Shown here one piece after another: positions 1-12,020 of a DNA stretch of 64,000 nucleotides. The stretch's first letter is position 1; the number at the start of each line of letters is the position of its first letter. The position numbers and the translations under genes are program-made. Source of the stretch: Anaeramoeba flamelloides (Eukaryota; Metamonada; Anaeramoebidae); the NCBI GenBank assembly GCA_027625915.1, contig JANTQA010000030.1, forward strand, positions 868,001-932,000, read 5' to 3'. The notes under the pieces were generated by a model. The model saw only the letters and a list, made by a program, of their open reading frames with translations. It had not been told where the DNA came from and did no database searches.

Positions 1-288
1 AATGTATTCTAAAAATATTCACTAATGTTAGATAATTGAATATTCTCTTTGCTAGACAATTTTCACTCATTATTGAAGTTATACAATAATGTCAGAAATG
101 TTACAAACTTATAAGAAAACAATTTGTCAACAATTAATCAGTATAATAATCTCCAATAAAATTAAATTTTTTCTCAGTAAGTATTATTTCACATAGGTGT
201 TTTATTTTTATAATATGAGAAAAATTTTTTTAATATTGTTGTATTTGATCTTTTTCAATACTCTAATGCACAAGTGTAAATAAGGAAA

Positions 289-759
289 GTTGTAAAAAAT
301 AGAGTTCTAAAATATTAGATATAAATAAAGAGTTCCATGCAATTTCTTCAATTTTCTTATTAGTAAACCAAATGCACTGTTTGATTATTGATCTTGAGAG
401 TGATTTTAAATATAATATCATTTTGACAAATACCCCTACTTTGTTTGGAAAATGTTTTTTTTTTTTTGGACAATTGAAAGATTAGTGTTTACCAAACGAT
501 TTTTTGATTATATTTATTATTAATCTATTAAGATAATTAGATACAGCCGTTTCAACTCAGGTGTGAATCGCACTCATTCATTGAATGGTTGGGAAACCTT
601 CCAAGTCAATTTAAAATGTTTCCCGACCATTCAACGAATGAGCGCGATTCACACCTGAGTTGAAACGGCTGTATTAAATTTATTATAACCAAAATTTGGA
701 TAAATTGCATGGAACTCTTTATTTATATCTAATATTTTAGAAACTCTATTTTTTACAAC
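289..759. repeat. Nested inverted-repeat element upstream of THOC5
   Basis: Outer arms 289-345 and 702-759 are reverse complements over about 57 bases with a single one-base length difference. Inside them a second palindrome (541-597 and 618-674, 20-base loop) is far more GC-rich than its surroundings and has three mismatches. The middle part, 346-540, is ordinary AT-rich DNA. The layout suggests a non-autonomous DNA transposon (MITE or fold-back type). The near-identical arms suggest recent insertion or ongoing arm homogenisation. No coding capacity and no clear target duplication are visible. It ends about 230 bases before the THOC5 start, so it could affect that promoter (inference). Confidence 0.75.
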
Positions 760-992
760 ACACATATTTAACCTAGTGTACTTGCAAAACTAAAAAGATG
801 TACAAAATTAACTTTTCTGAAAAGTGGGAATATTGTTCTCCTAAAAACCTTTAATCTTCCTACTTTTAAAACAAAACCTAAAAGCACACTGACTGTTGTG
901 TCAAAACCCTTAAAATTATAACAAATAATCATTTTTTTCCATTTTCTTTTTTCTTTGTTTACTTTTCTTTTTCAAACATCTTTCTTTTTCTA

Positions 993-3050
993 ATGGAGTC
1001 TTCCGAAAATTTAATTAGTTTACTTGAAAAGGCATTCTCTGAGCAAAACTCAGATCTCAAAAATGAAGAAGAACTAAAATTGATGATTAATTTGTTCTTA
1101 ACCCAAATCAGAATGCAAAGCCAAAAAGAATCAAAAAAGTTCAAAAAACAAAACAATCAATACAATGAAATGAAAGATAGCATTGAAAAATTATCACAAA
1201 TCAAATCAAATTTAAAACATGAACTTCATCATCTTAAACACAAAGCCGTCATTGAAAAAATTAGTCCAAGAACAATTGGCTCTTTATCAGATTTAAAAGT
1301 TCTCCCAAGAAGCTATTCAAAAAAAGGTAATACTCTTAAACAACAAGATCAAGAAAAAGATAAAGATAAAAAAGGCAAAGAAGAAGAACAAGGTTTCGAA
1401 AAAGAAAAAGAAAAAAAAAACGACAAAGAAATACAAAATGAAAACAAAAACATTATTAATTTTGATGAATTTTTTAACACTGCCAAAGTAAGAAACAAAC
1501 TTGAACAAATTTTAACTGAAACTACTTCATCAAGTCAAGAGCTCTTAGATCTTGAAAAAAAAAGAAAACAACTACTCATTAAAAACCAACAAGATCGAAG
1601 ATTGCTTAATTCTTTAAATCAAGAAATATCCTTTATTACAAACAAATCTAGAGAATTTGAAACTTATTTTAATATACCCAAAATTGCAAATGAAAACATT
1701 TCCAAAATTTCAAACGAATTACCGTCACCTTTATATACACTTTACCATTCAATAATCTTTTATATTGAAAGCAAAAAAGATAAACATTTCGGAAATCAAG
1801 CAAAAAAGAATCAACAAGAAATAACAAACAAATATGTGAATGAAAATCTTGATCAGGGAATGGAAATTGAGAAAAAAAAACAAAAAGAAAAAGAATTTGA
1901 AGAAGATAAGGAAAAAAAAGAACAAGAAGAAATAGATCAAATAGAACAAAACGAAGAAGAGGATAAGGGAAACGGAAACGGAAACCAAAACGAAAACGGA
2001 AACGGAGAGAAGAACCACATTTTAATTAATATAAAAATTGAAAAACAATTAACTTTAAAAGGCGAAATTTTAACATCAACAGAAAGATCTTTAGGTAAAA
2101 CAATTACTTTATTCCCACTAAAAGTTGTACTTATTATTGAGAATGATTTACCCATTTCGTTTTCGTTTATTCCCGAATTGGATTTAATCACCGTGAAAAG
2201 TCCACAAATTGGATTATTAAAAAATCTGTTTTTTAAAGAAAATGGATTTCTTTTTAATTTAGATTACGAAACTGTTGGCTATCCATTTTTATGGGCACAG
2301 CCATTAGGCAAAAGTAACACTGTGACACCTTTACATTTCGGACCAAAAATAAATTTATCTAAAGTAATTTCAAAAATTAACACAAGATTTTCAATCCAAA
2401 AAAATTTAAAAGAAAAAATCCAATTATTGATTGCTAATGGAATGGATTATCTTGTCCAATTTGGTGGAAAAGATTGCCTGGAAATTCTTCAAAAACAAGA
2501 GTCTGACAAAAAAAGTAATGACAACGAAGATGATGATGTAGAAAAAGGTTTTGAAATTGAATTTAAGGAAAAGTTCGAAAATATAAAAATTGTTAATACC
2601 AAACGATCTGAAACAATCCTCGAATTGCAAATCACCGATAACAAGCATCCAGCAATCAATTGTAAAGTCGTCATTCCTCAAGATTTCCCAAATACACTCC
2701 CTCAATTTCATTTATCAATCGAAAAGATAGAGAATGGCAATAACAAAAACAAAAAATTGAATAAATTAAATAGCAAGGGTATATTAAATAATGAATTAAA
2801 TTTACAGAATTTGAATCCAAAAATAATTATTAATAAAGATGCTCTAAAATATAATCCTAAAAATGCAAATAATGATCTTCAATTAATTGAAACAGAAATT
2901 AATGTTAATTATCCCTTACACTTTTTAGAAAACAGATTTGAACCAGATGAAAATCTTATTTTCAAATTATTGTTTCATTTATTAAAATGTGTTCATTGGA
3001 TGCATTCAAGAAAAAGATCGGGAAAATCACGTTCCTTTTTAAAAAAATAA
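993..3050 (+). CDS. THOC5: THO complex subunit 5 (THOC5/Fmip family)
   Basis: Single-exon gene of 685 residues, starting at the first ATG after a pyrimidine-rich leader and ending TAA. THOC5 belongs to the nuclear THO/TREX complex that couples transcription to mRNA export. Visible order: charged N-terminal coiled coil (residues about 1-235, with a KEKE-type insert near 110-145); the family block LPSPLYTLY near 242; a species-type KEKE/NENG insert at about 289-340; then the conserved core, with a THOC5-like strand pattern around 370-400, GYPFLWAQPLG near 428-438, and a C-terminal NVNYPLHFL block near 637-645. The order and spacing match animal THOC5 apart from the low-complexity inserts. The length equals the usual 680-700 residues. 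The 3' neighbour is more than 6 kb away. Assignment is by recalled family motifs, not by a search. Confidence 0.85.
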   Translation: MESSENLISLLEKAFSEQNSDLKNEEELKLMINLFLTQIRMQSQKESKKFKKQNNQYNEMKDSIEKLSQIKSNLKHELHHLKHKAVIEKISPRTIGSLSDLKVLPRSYSKKGNTLKQQDQEKDKDKKGKEEEQGFEKEKEKKNDKEIQNENKNIINFDEFFNTAKVRNKLEQILTETTSSSQELLDLEKKRKQLLIKNQQDRRLLNSLNQEISFITNKSREFETYFNIPKIANENISKISNELPSPLYTLYHSIIFYIESKKDKHFGNQAKKNQQEITNKYVNENLDQGMEIEKKKQKEKEFEEDKEKKEQEEIDQIEQNEEEDKGNGNGNQNENGNGEKNHILINIKIEKQLTLKGEILTSTERSLGKTITLFPLKVVLIIENDLPISFSFIPELDLITVKSPQIGLLKNLFFKENGFLFNLDYETVGYPFLWAQPLGKSNTVTPLHFGPKINLSKVISKINTRFSIQKNLKEKIQLLIANGMDYLVQFGGKDCLEILQKQESDKKSNDNEDDDVEKGFEIEFKEKFENIKIVNTKRSETILELQITDNKHPAINCKVVIPQDFPNTLPQFHLSIEKIENGNNKNKKLNKLNSKGILNNELNLQNLNPKIIINKDALKYNPKNANNDLQLIETEINVNYPLHFLENRFEPDENLIFKLLFHLLKCVHWMHSRKRSGKSRSFLKK

Positions 3051-4422
3051 TCATGAAAATTTGAATTTTATTTGCTTGTTTTCTTTTTTCAACTATTTTA
3101 TCTATTTTAATTTTTGTATATTGAAATAATTTTTGATCACATGTAGTATCAAAAAATCTAAAATAAAGTTTAATATATTTTTTTTTTAAATAATAAATGT
3201 TCTTAAAGATTCGATTATTATTGTTACTAAATTCAATTTTCCTAATTTTTCTATTTTCTGCCAAAAAAAAAATATATATTTAAGGGATCAGTGCTCGAGA
3301 ACAACAAGGAAAAAATTTAAAATATGTTATTGATGGTATTCTCTACTTGCAAATTTTATCGCGTGCAATGTGTCTAAAAATTGTGATCGACTAAGAAATA
3401 CAAAAAAGAATATTTTTTTTGTGAGATCAATTTTTTTTTTCCATTTTTTCTGAAAAAGAAAACAATTAAATTCATTTTATTTCTCACAATATTAAAATTT
3501 TTTTACCCCTGTTTATTGCCATCCCAATCATTATTATTCGATAACAACTCGTTGTTGCCAGGAATATTAATATAAAGATTTTTGTTCTTCTTTGAGATAA
3601 ATCTTTTGATTAATCAAAAAAATAATGATTTATTCAACCATTTGAAAAATAATTGTATTGATTTAAGAAGAGTAGTTATAATAAATAATTTTTTACAGTC
3701 ATTTCATATTCTACTAAGAAATTTATTTTTGTTCTCAGATAAAATTCGATTTTTCAAAATGATCTTTTCTTAAAGATATTTGGGTAAAAAGCAATATTAT
3801 CTTCAAAATTCAAACTTGATTTTTTTTCTTACAAAAATTATTTAAATTGTATATAATGTTTCTTGTGAATAAGATCAAACATTATGTTAAAATAATTTTT
3901 TTATCATTGTTTTTTCTTTTTTTGAAAACCAGAAAACAACTTTTTGAAAAAACCTTAAAGAATAAAAAAATTATGAGTCTAATAGATCTCAATTAGATTG
4001 AGAAAATTTTATTAAAATTCTATCAAATATTCATTTATTGCATCATGTCTACTTCAATAAGTTTTATTGGTTGATATTTCTATTGAAATTTAAATTATTA
4101 AAAATAATAACAAAATAAAAACTTTTCTTACAAAACTAACACTTTCCAAGATAAAATGAAAAGTGTGTTTTCCCATTTTCAAGAAATAACTTAATGATTA
4201 ATAAAAATAATATGTTACTTTCTTTCTATTTTGGGTTGTAAATATGACATTTTGAATTTCAAAAAAAAAATATAGACTAAATTTAATAAATTGCTAAGAT
4301 GAGGTTAAATTATCGATTTCATAAGCAAAAACGCAAATTAAAATAAAAGAAATAATTAAACTATTTATTTGATTTCATTTTATTTTTAAAAATACTTCTC
4401 TCTCAAGTGACAAATACTCTTA

Positions 4423-4437
<15 letters not shown>
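3051..4437. other. AT-rich intergenic region, no gene seen
   Basis: Downstream flank of THOC5. It contains homopolymer runs and short open frames only, with no conserved protein pattern. A small hairpin (AACAACTCGTTGTTG) lies near 3545. I see no RNA gene. Confidence 0.6.
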
Positions 4438-4453
<16 letters not shown>

Positions 4454-5950
4454 AGCACCCCGATTTGCCTAAATTTCATCAAGTGTTTTAAATTAGATTT
4501 AAAATGATATTGATCTACTAATATATTAATTTTCTTATTTGTCTTTAATCCAGATTTTAATTATAATAAAAAGTCAAAATAGTTCAAAGATAAAGTAGTT
4601 AAGTTATTGATTTTTTTTTTTGAAATTGAAAAAAAAAAAAATAATTATTCATTTTTACATTTTTTTTAAAGATTTTTATTTTTATTTTATTTTTTTAAAT
4701 CAGAAATTTTATTACATTAATAGTAATTCAAACTCAACACATTAATTTATTAATAATAACCACCAAAAAATTTTGCTAATTTTATGAAAAAAAAAATAAA
4801 TAAAAAAATAAATTACTTTGAAATTTAATTTTTTTTTTTAGAAAAAATTTCAATAAATATCCAATTGAGAGAAAAATGAAATTTATTTCTTTAGGACAAA
4901 ATTAAATTTTTAATATGATTAATTTTCTAAAACTTTTATTTAAGCAATAGATAATAATTAAAAATCAAAAAAAAAAAAAAAAATTGTAAAATAATTTCAA
5001 TTTATTAAATTGGATTAAAACAAATATAAATTACTTTTTAATCGATAAAATATTTATACCTAAATTTAAATAAAATAAAAAATAATTCTTAAATATTATT
5101 CCAATATAATAAAATAATCTCCGAAACCAAATTTTTTTTATTGCATTTTGTTATTGGTAAAAATTTGAATAATATATTTGCAATATTTGGATTTTTCCTT
5201 AATAAATTAATCCAGATCTTGTTAAATAAGTTTTGATATATGGTCTCTAATTCAACAATATTGTTTATTTTATGTCTAGATTTTAAAAAGTCAAAAATTA
5301 AAAAATTGTAAAAAAATAAAAAAAAAAATCAATTGTTAATCTGACTCGAACTATTAACCAAATCATTTAAAATTGAAAAAAAATCTTGTTGAAAAAATTT
5401 CAAAATTTTGCAATGAAAAAAAATTTGATTTTTTTTTCTAATTTAATTTATATTTTTTTTTATTTTTGATTTATTTAGAATCTAATATAGATATTTTTTT
5501 AAAAAGTAATTATTGATAAAACAAATTTTCTATGTGATGTTATAATAACTTTTATAATGAATAAATTATTTAATCAAGCATTTTAGGCAATTTTGGGGTG
5601 CAAAGGGCCCCAGAAAAATTTCCAGTAAAGTATGATGTATTTTAAATGTTAAAACTAAGAGGTTTTTGATGTCTAGACAAACTTTTCAAAAAAAAAAAAA
5701 AAATTTATTCTGACAAAATTTGAAAAAATAATAAAATCACAATAACCAAAAAAAAATTCCCAATTTTGAAATTTTTTTTCAAGTTATTTTTTTATTTTAA
5801 ACAACTATACAATTATTAATTAGAAAATTTTCTTTCTAAGATAATTTTTTATTAATTCTATACCTTATTATCCTTTGATAACATTTCAAATTAAAATTTT
5901 TGTTTGAAATGTTTTTAGGTTATTTGGGGTGCTAAGGGATATATATATAT
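4438..5950. mobile_element. About 1.5 kb element with CCCTTAGCACCCC termini
   Basis: An (AT)n run is followed at about 4449 by CCCTTAGCACCCCGATTTG; the reverse complement (GGTTATTTGGGGTGCTAAGGG then an (AT)n run) closes the unit near 5940. A second right-end-like copy, TTTTAGGCAATTTTGGGGTGC, lies at about 5583-5605, so either one element sits in another or the end is duplicated. The interior is extremely AT-rich with no protein signal. Best read as a non-autonomous DNA transposon inserted in or capturing TA repeats. The superfamily is not clear from the ends. A CCCCGATATTTG stretch near 7840 may be another remnant. Confidence 0.6.
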
Positions 5951-6079
5951 ATAAGCTAATTTTAAAAAATTTTGATTCACTTTAAAATGTTAATGGAAGT
6001 TGTTTTATGATTTATTTGGGTATTCTTCTTAATAAAAAATATTTTCTATTTTTTTGGATCAGGAATATTTTGTTCTAAT

Positions 6080-6255
6080 TTCTACAATTTTTCTTTTTCT
6101 TTTTCAAATTTTTCTTAATTTTTGACTTTCTTTTGTTTTTTTTAAATTTTTCTTTTATTTTTTCTTTTTCTTTTTTTTTCTTTTGATTTTCTCTATTTCT
6201 TTTTTTTCTTTTTTTTTTTTTTTTTTTTTTTTTTTCTTTTTATTTCTTTCTTTTT
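6080..6255. repeat. Polypyrimidine/poly-T low-complexity tract
   Basis: About 170 bases made almost only of T with scattered C on the plus strand, including a long uninterrupted T run near 6208-6235. No coding meaning. Confidence 0.8.
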
Positions 6256-6625
6256 TTTTATTTGCAAAGATTATCACGAAAAAACAAAATATCTTCTAAA
6301 AGATAAATAATCGCTAAGAAAATTGATAATATGTAATGTCTTTTAACAATGAATTTAATTATTGATAAAATATCTTCTTGTTAAATTTTTGTTAGTGAAA
6401 ATTCAGTAATAAAAAATCGGTAATGCTCATTACAAAAATTGATCAACTTTATTACTTTATTTGGTTTTATTTTTTTTTTAATTTTTAAAATATCAGGCTT
6501 TTATATATTTGAATGATTTAAAAGTGAATTACAAATCAGATTTCATTATTTGTTATTCTTGAATACTAAAGAATTTTTTTGTTTATCAATTTATTTTTTT
6601 CTGTAATTCACAATTTGTAAAATGG
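6255..6625 (-). repeat. Repeat family C, copy 1 (inverted)
   Basis: The reverse complement of this stretch aligns by eye with 56015-56370 over about 350 bases. Shared anchors, read on the minus strand, are AATGAGCATTAC, TTTTTTATTACTGAA, TTTCACT and TTCTTAG(C/T)GATTATTT. A third copy lies at 16210-16560. It looks like a dispersed, non-coding, moderately old mobile repeat; I could not fix its ends. Confidence 0.6.
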
Positions 6626-8839
6626 TGATTGGATATATATTCTCCTAACTTGAATATCAAATTTGAAAACTTTTTAAAAAAACTTTGTTTGAAACATCAA
6701 ATGAAAATCTGCAAAGTCCAATTTCGGATTTACTTTAAATCCAATTTTTTGAATTGAATTATTGCTTTTAAAATTCTGATACATTGTATTTATGTTGAAA
6801 AGTTCAAAATTTTCCAATTTATTACCAAATTATTTGAAAAAAACCTATTTTCTTTCAAGTAGAAAGAAATTGTTTTAAACTATTGAAGTAAACTATAAAA
6901 ATATAAACTTAATTCCAAAAATTATGAATTGTCTGGAATAATAAATTGAAATATTATTCTTTTTTCTTCAATAGAAAATAATTATTAAATATTATTAAAA
7001 ATCACTTTTTTATATTTATTTTCAACAGAGAAAAAGTGCTATATTACAAAAATTTTCAAAAAAAAAACCAAAAAATAAAAAACAGTCAATCAAAATTTTA
7101 GAAATTATACATATATTTGAAAAAAAAATAACAGCATCTTGAACTTGAAAACCCAGTAAAAAATGATTACAATATTTCAAAGTTTACTTTTAAAGCTATG
7201 TTCAAAAATGAATTAGTGCTTTTTAAAGTTTGATACATTTTTCTCATTTTTTTGAAAAGTTCAAAATCTAACTTATTTCTAAATTATTTCTAAAAAAAAA
7301 ATATATTTGTTAAAAAAAGAAATCTTATATTCTGTAAATGAATTAGATCAAAATAAAATTTAAGAATCAAAACTACAAGTTTTAAAATTAAACAGTTTAA
7401 AAAATATACATATAAAAAAATTACAATAATTATTTTATATTGTGAAAAAAAATAACATTTGTTTATTAAATTCAGATTTCCGATTAATTTTTTAACTAAA
7501 GAAAAATGATAAAAACAACCAAAACATCAAGAGAGTTATTTCCCTCAAACAATTTTTTAAAACCTGGAAAATTTAACTTCTAACAATAAAGGGATTTTTT
7601 TTTCATTTGATTTATTTGTTTAAGAATTATTAATAACTCAAAAATCTGAATTATTTCAGTCGGATCAATTAATAAACCAAAGATTACAAAATATCAATTT
7701 GAATTTATTATTATTTCTCAAAAATTAATTATTTTCAAATAGATAAAAAAAAATTCAAATTAAATCATTAGAAAAAAAAAAAAATTCATTATAAATATTA
7801 TAGAACAATTTATCTTGTGGGTTAAAATTTTGTTTTTGTACCCCGATATTTGAAAAAAGAAAATTGCCTAATCTTTTAAATTTCAAGCAATTTAATAAAT
7901 ATTTCATGTGGAAATAAATTTTCATTTTTTTCTCTTCTCCAAGTATTCAATATTTGATTAATTTTCATTGTATTTTTAAAATAAGATGTAATTCATAATA
8001 TTATTCGTCAAAGAAAGCATCAGAAATTACAAAAAGTTTGATTTTCATAAAATTAAAAATTTTTTTAAATTTTTCTTTATATTTTGTTAAGAGATAAATC
8101 TCGATTCAATTTTTTTACCTAAATTTAATATAGATTGAGAAAATTTTTTGCCAATTCCTTAGATTCCAAAACATTGTTTATTTTCAATATTTAACATATT
8201 TCTAGATAAGGAATCCTTATTTGAAATTGATCAAAAAAAAAATAATAGAGACTAGTCAATTAATATAAAAGTCAAAACAAAAGGAAGAAGAATAATTTAA
8301 TAAATTTGAAATTGTTTGAAAATTGAAATTTTCCCATTTTTTGCTAAAATAAATTCTAAAGGTGTGAATTGTCCCCGAGAACTTTTGTTTTGAAAACTCT
8401 CTGTGTTTTTGGAAAAAATAAATAATTGGTGTTTTTAAAAATTTTGAAAAATAAAGGTAGTTTTTGGTTGTTAAAAAGGGTCAAGTTAGAATAATTATGG
8501 TTTTTGAAATAAGAACTAATTTCTAAATTGTGTTTCAAATTAGTTGTTTGTTTGACAAATTTTATATAACGTTGCCTTTAAACTGATATTTGTATTTTTC
8601 AAGAGTTAAATTTTCGTTTTTTTTTTGATTTGAAATCAATAGTATTAATAAGTTCACTAAGATTTTTTAGTGAAAGCCCTAAGACTACTTGAAAATGAAA
8701 AGAAAGATCAATTAATGAAAGATATAATAAATAATTAAATACCAAATATTGGGTTAAACATTATAACAGTTTTTCTATAACTATCTATAACAGATGTGGT
8801 TTTTTCTCTAACTATATAAAATATCCAAAAATTTGTTGA
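6626..8839. other. AT-rich intergenic region, nothing recognised
   Basis: About 2.2 kb of A/T homopolymers and short frames. I see no conserved protein pattern, RNA gene or clear terminal repeats apart from the possible CCCC-type remnant near 7840. Confidence 0.55.
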
Positions 8840-9070
8840 ATCATTAGATATTTTTGAGATCTCCAAAATAATTTATCTGATTCTTATTATCGATCAAAAA
8901 TAACAATTTATTTTTGTTGTTATGGTTGATAACAATATAACAAATTGATATATGAAGTTGAATTTATTTTTTCTTTTATTTTGTCATTGATTTCAAGATA
9001 TGTCCCAATTAAAAAGCTTGTTTGGCTTTTTTTTTTGTTTTTTTCCCAAATTTTGAAAGGAATTGTTAAA
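8840..9070 (-). mobile_element. Probable decayed copy of MITE family B
   Basis: Shares TTTTTGAGATCTCCAAAA and, about 170 bases later, a (G/T)TCCCAATTAAAAA-type end with the MITE at 41664-42090. The spacing between the two anchors is similar, but the intervening sequence is diverged and one end is missing. Probably an old, truncated relative. Confidence 0.35.
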
Positions 9071-9740
9071 ACAAAAGAGGAGAACTTTGTTTTTTTTGAA
9101 TTATAGTGATCAATAAAACCCATACACCCCGAAAAATTTCACCCAGTTTTAAAAATAATACTTTACTTTTTTTTTCTTCTTGTTCCAAAATTAAATTCTA
9201 ATTTACTTCCAATAGTCTTCCTAAATTCAAATCAATTTTGAAAGTAAATTTCATCTTACAAAACTCTTTGATAATAGAAAAAGAAGGAAACTTATGAAAA
9301 AATGTTTACTCATTGATGATTGAAATACTAACAGGAATTACTAAAATTAAGAAAAGCGAAATTATCCCTTTTACAAACTATTTTTTTTACAATTTTTTCT
9401 TATTGTCCAGAACTAAATAACTTTTCAATTTTTGAGTGTTTTAGGCCACTTGATTATAAAGCTTGTGTATTGACAAATTAATGCCAAAAGTGGTGTTTAC
9501 CTTTTTTACATTCTAGTTTTGATATAAAAGCAAAAGTGGCTTAACGGGGCAATACTATAATTTCCTTCCATAGGAAAAGAAGAATAGGATTTCTAGACTC
9601 TGATATTTTATCAATATTCATCTCCCAAACAATGTGAACCGTTAGCTAACCAAACCAAAAAGGAAAACAAACTATTAGTAGAATAATAAGGTTAACAACA
9701 AAATTCATTTTTTTTAGTTTCCTTTCAAATTGAAAACACA

Positions 9741-10223
9741 ATGATTAATACCGTTCAACCAAATTTCAAACAAAGCAACTCTCTTGTAAAACGAGGGTTG
9801 GCTCAATTATTGAAAAGAAAAGTTGACTTTCCTTACAAAACTTCAACAACATGGATCAAGGATCTTTCCTTTTTAGGAAATGATGGATCCAATAGCATCA
9901 TTCTTGGCGATGGTGGTGTAAGCCCTTTGAAGTGCATCTTCTTAGGTGTTGCTGCGTGCGCATCTTATGATCTTCTTGAAATCATGAAAAAGCAACGAAC
10001 GCCTCTTGAGAAGCTTGAAATTTCTGTGGATGGAATACGTGACGAAAAAAAAACGGGAAGGCCTATCAAGGACATTCATATGATTTTTAAAGTAAGTGGT
10101 CAGAATGTGAAACAACAGAAAGTTGAAAAAGCTATTGACACTTCAATTAACCAATATTGCGGTGTTTATGCAACAATTAAAAATACCTCAAATGTAACTT
10201 ATGAAGTTGTTATCAAAGACTAA
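9741..10223 (+). CDS. OsmC/Ohr-family thiol protein
   Basis: 160 residues, ATG start, TAA stop, no intron. OsmC/Ohr proteins reduce organic or inorganic peroxides with two reactive cysteines. Both expected cysteines are present: Cys73 in GVAACASYD, followed by the family helix, and Cys140 in NQYCGVYAT. The G-GGVSPLK segment (residues 56-64) before the first cysteine helix and the ISVDGIRDEKK-GRPI strand (about 94-110) fit the YhfA-like branch of the superfamily. The first 30 residues are basic, with only one acidic residue, and could be a mitochondrial or hydrogenosomal targeting peptide (inference). The gene is clearly less AT-rich than its flanks and the family is mainly bacterial, so old transfer from bacteria is possible. 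Neighbouring genes are far away. Confidence 0.85.
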   Translation: MINTVQPNFKQSNSLVKRGLAQLLKRKVDFPYKTSTTWIKDLSFLGNDGSNSIILGDGGVSPLKCIFLGVAACASYDLLEIMKKQRTPLEKLEISVDGIRDEKKTGRPIKDIHMIFKVSGQNVKQQKVEKAIDTSINQYCGVYATIKNTSNVTYEVVIKD

Positions 10224-11030
10224 CCATTTTTTGGCCAAGACATAATCATTTTTTCTCCTTGTGGAAAGAATATCTACTCTCTTTTTTTTCTTCTTAATTT
10301 TTTATTCAAATCTTCCTTAAAAAAGAGATTTTAATCTCGTTTCAAGAGTAATTTTTTTCATTTTTATGATCCTTTATGTCAACAGTATTCAATAAATTCA
10401 AAATTAAAATAAATACACGTCAATCCCAAGAGAATTTTTTATTTTTTTTTCTCATTTACTTATACCTCTTTATTTTAAAAAGAAATGAAAATAAGAGATC
10501 GTATTTTGTGTGTTTAAAATCAATTATTAACTTTTTTTCAATTTTGTATTATTTATCAAGTAAAAATCTGTGCGAAATATTTTTTTTTGATTTTTATACA
10601 ACTCTTAGAATTTGTAAAAAGGCAAAATTTTCAGCTTCCTGTTCTGTTATAGCCTCAGAAATTTCAATCTAAATAAATTAAATTTTATTCTATGTTATTT
10701 ATTTCTACTTTTTTCTGGTTTTCATTGCTTTTTTTTTGGGCCAAACTATAATTCAATACAAAAGAAATATTTAGATAATTCTTAAGTGTCTAGCCCATAC
10801 CCTTAGATATTCTACAAAAAAGGAGAATGAGATGAAATATTATTGAATGAAAATTTCAAAACAATAATTAAATTAAAATTTTCAAAAAAAAATTAAACAT
10901 TTGCTTATTTTTCACTTTTTAATAACTTCAAAGAAAAGAATGAAAAAAGAAAAAAAAAAAAATCTTATAAATATATATACATATATATATATATATAGAT
11001 ATAAATATTAGCAATTATAGGAATTTTGGT
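10224..11030. other. AT-rich intergenic region with (TA)n
   Basis: 3' flank of the OsmC gene. It holds a T-rich stretch and an imperfect (AT)n tract at about 10970-11005. A 98-codon frame starting at 10376 has a homopolymer-driven composition and no family pattern. Confidence 0.6.
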
Positions 11031-11039
11031 ATAGGTAGT

Positions 11040-12020
11040 GATTTTTTGATACTATTGGATTAGGATAATTATAATTTTAAATTAAAATTATAATTCAGAT
11101 AAAATTTAACAAGATTCAGTAATCTCAGCAAAATCTCCAATTTATTTTTATTATAGTGATATACGATATTGTTTTTATTTTATTTTTATCATAAAGATAA
11201 GAATATCTATTTAGATAATTTGTGAAATTTCTTATTTTTAAGGTGAATTTTAACCTTTCTATTTTTTAAACTATTTTTTGTGGTTAGTTTTTCCAGAATT
11301 TAAGAGAATTGAGCAAAATCTATATTTTTTTCTCTATTCTTTTCAATTCATGAAAAGCGCGGTTCGGTTTTCATGAGTTTTCTGTTTAAATATGAAGTGT
11401 TCTATGTTTTTTTGAGGTTTTCTTTTTTATTTCTGAAGTGTTCTAGGTTTTTTTTACTTTAGAAATAAACCTAAAATTTATTAAAATTTTCTGTCTATTT
11501 CTAAAAGTAAAAAAAACCTAACGAAAACCAATGGATTTTATAAATAAAACAGTTAACCTCAAAAAAAAAAACTACCATTAGGTTTTTTTTTAATTTAAGA
11601 AATCAAAAAAAAAAAAAAATTTTAAATTTTCTTTTTATTTCCCAAATTAAAAAAAGTCTTGGTGCTCTACAGCACTCTACAGAACTTGAAGAAACGACAG
11701 TTTTCTTATTTATATTATTATTATTCGAAATATTTTTTAAATATTCTTGACATTTCCATCCAGAACTATTTATTATAAATTTTTACCTAAATTGATTAAG
11801 TTTGGTATCTTTTAATTTTAAATATTCTACTTAGCAATTAATATTTTAATTGACTTTTTTTTAAAAATTTTAAATTTTTTGAAATGTACTCGAAACGAAG
11901 ATTTTTTAATTTCTTTTTGAGTTTAAATCATCTTTTATATGTCGAAATTCTTACTTTGTCTATGTTTGCTTCAGTTTTATAAATTATTCTAGGGGAATGT
12001 GGATTAATTTTTAAAAATTT
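11040..12020 (-). mobile_element. Decayed LINE (non-LTR retrotransposon) 3' part, copy 1
   Basis: The minus strand at about 12000-11900 reads NPHSPRIIYKTEANID followed by VRISTYKR, nearly the same peptide as in the better-kept copy at 59230-60390. Downstream, both copies share blocks reading TTTTCTCTATTCTTTT, GTGTTCTAGGTTTTTTT and CTACAGCACTCTACAG on the plus strand. The coding part contains stops, and the [13 protein letters not shown] block seen in the other copy is not recognisable. It lies in the gap between the OsmC and TauE-like genes, antisense to the former and in the same direction as the latter. Confidence 0.6.

Noticed and set aside
10376-10672. 98-codon frame behind the OsmC gene
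   Set aside because: Composition follows T and A runs; no conserved motif. More likely 3' flank.
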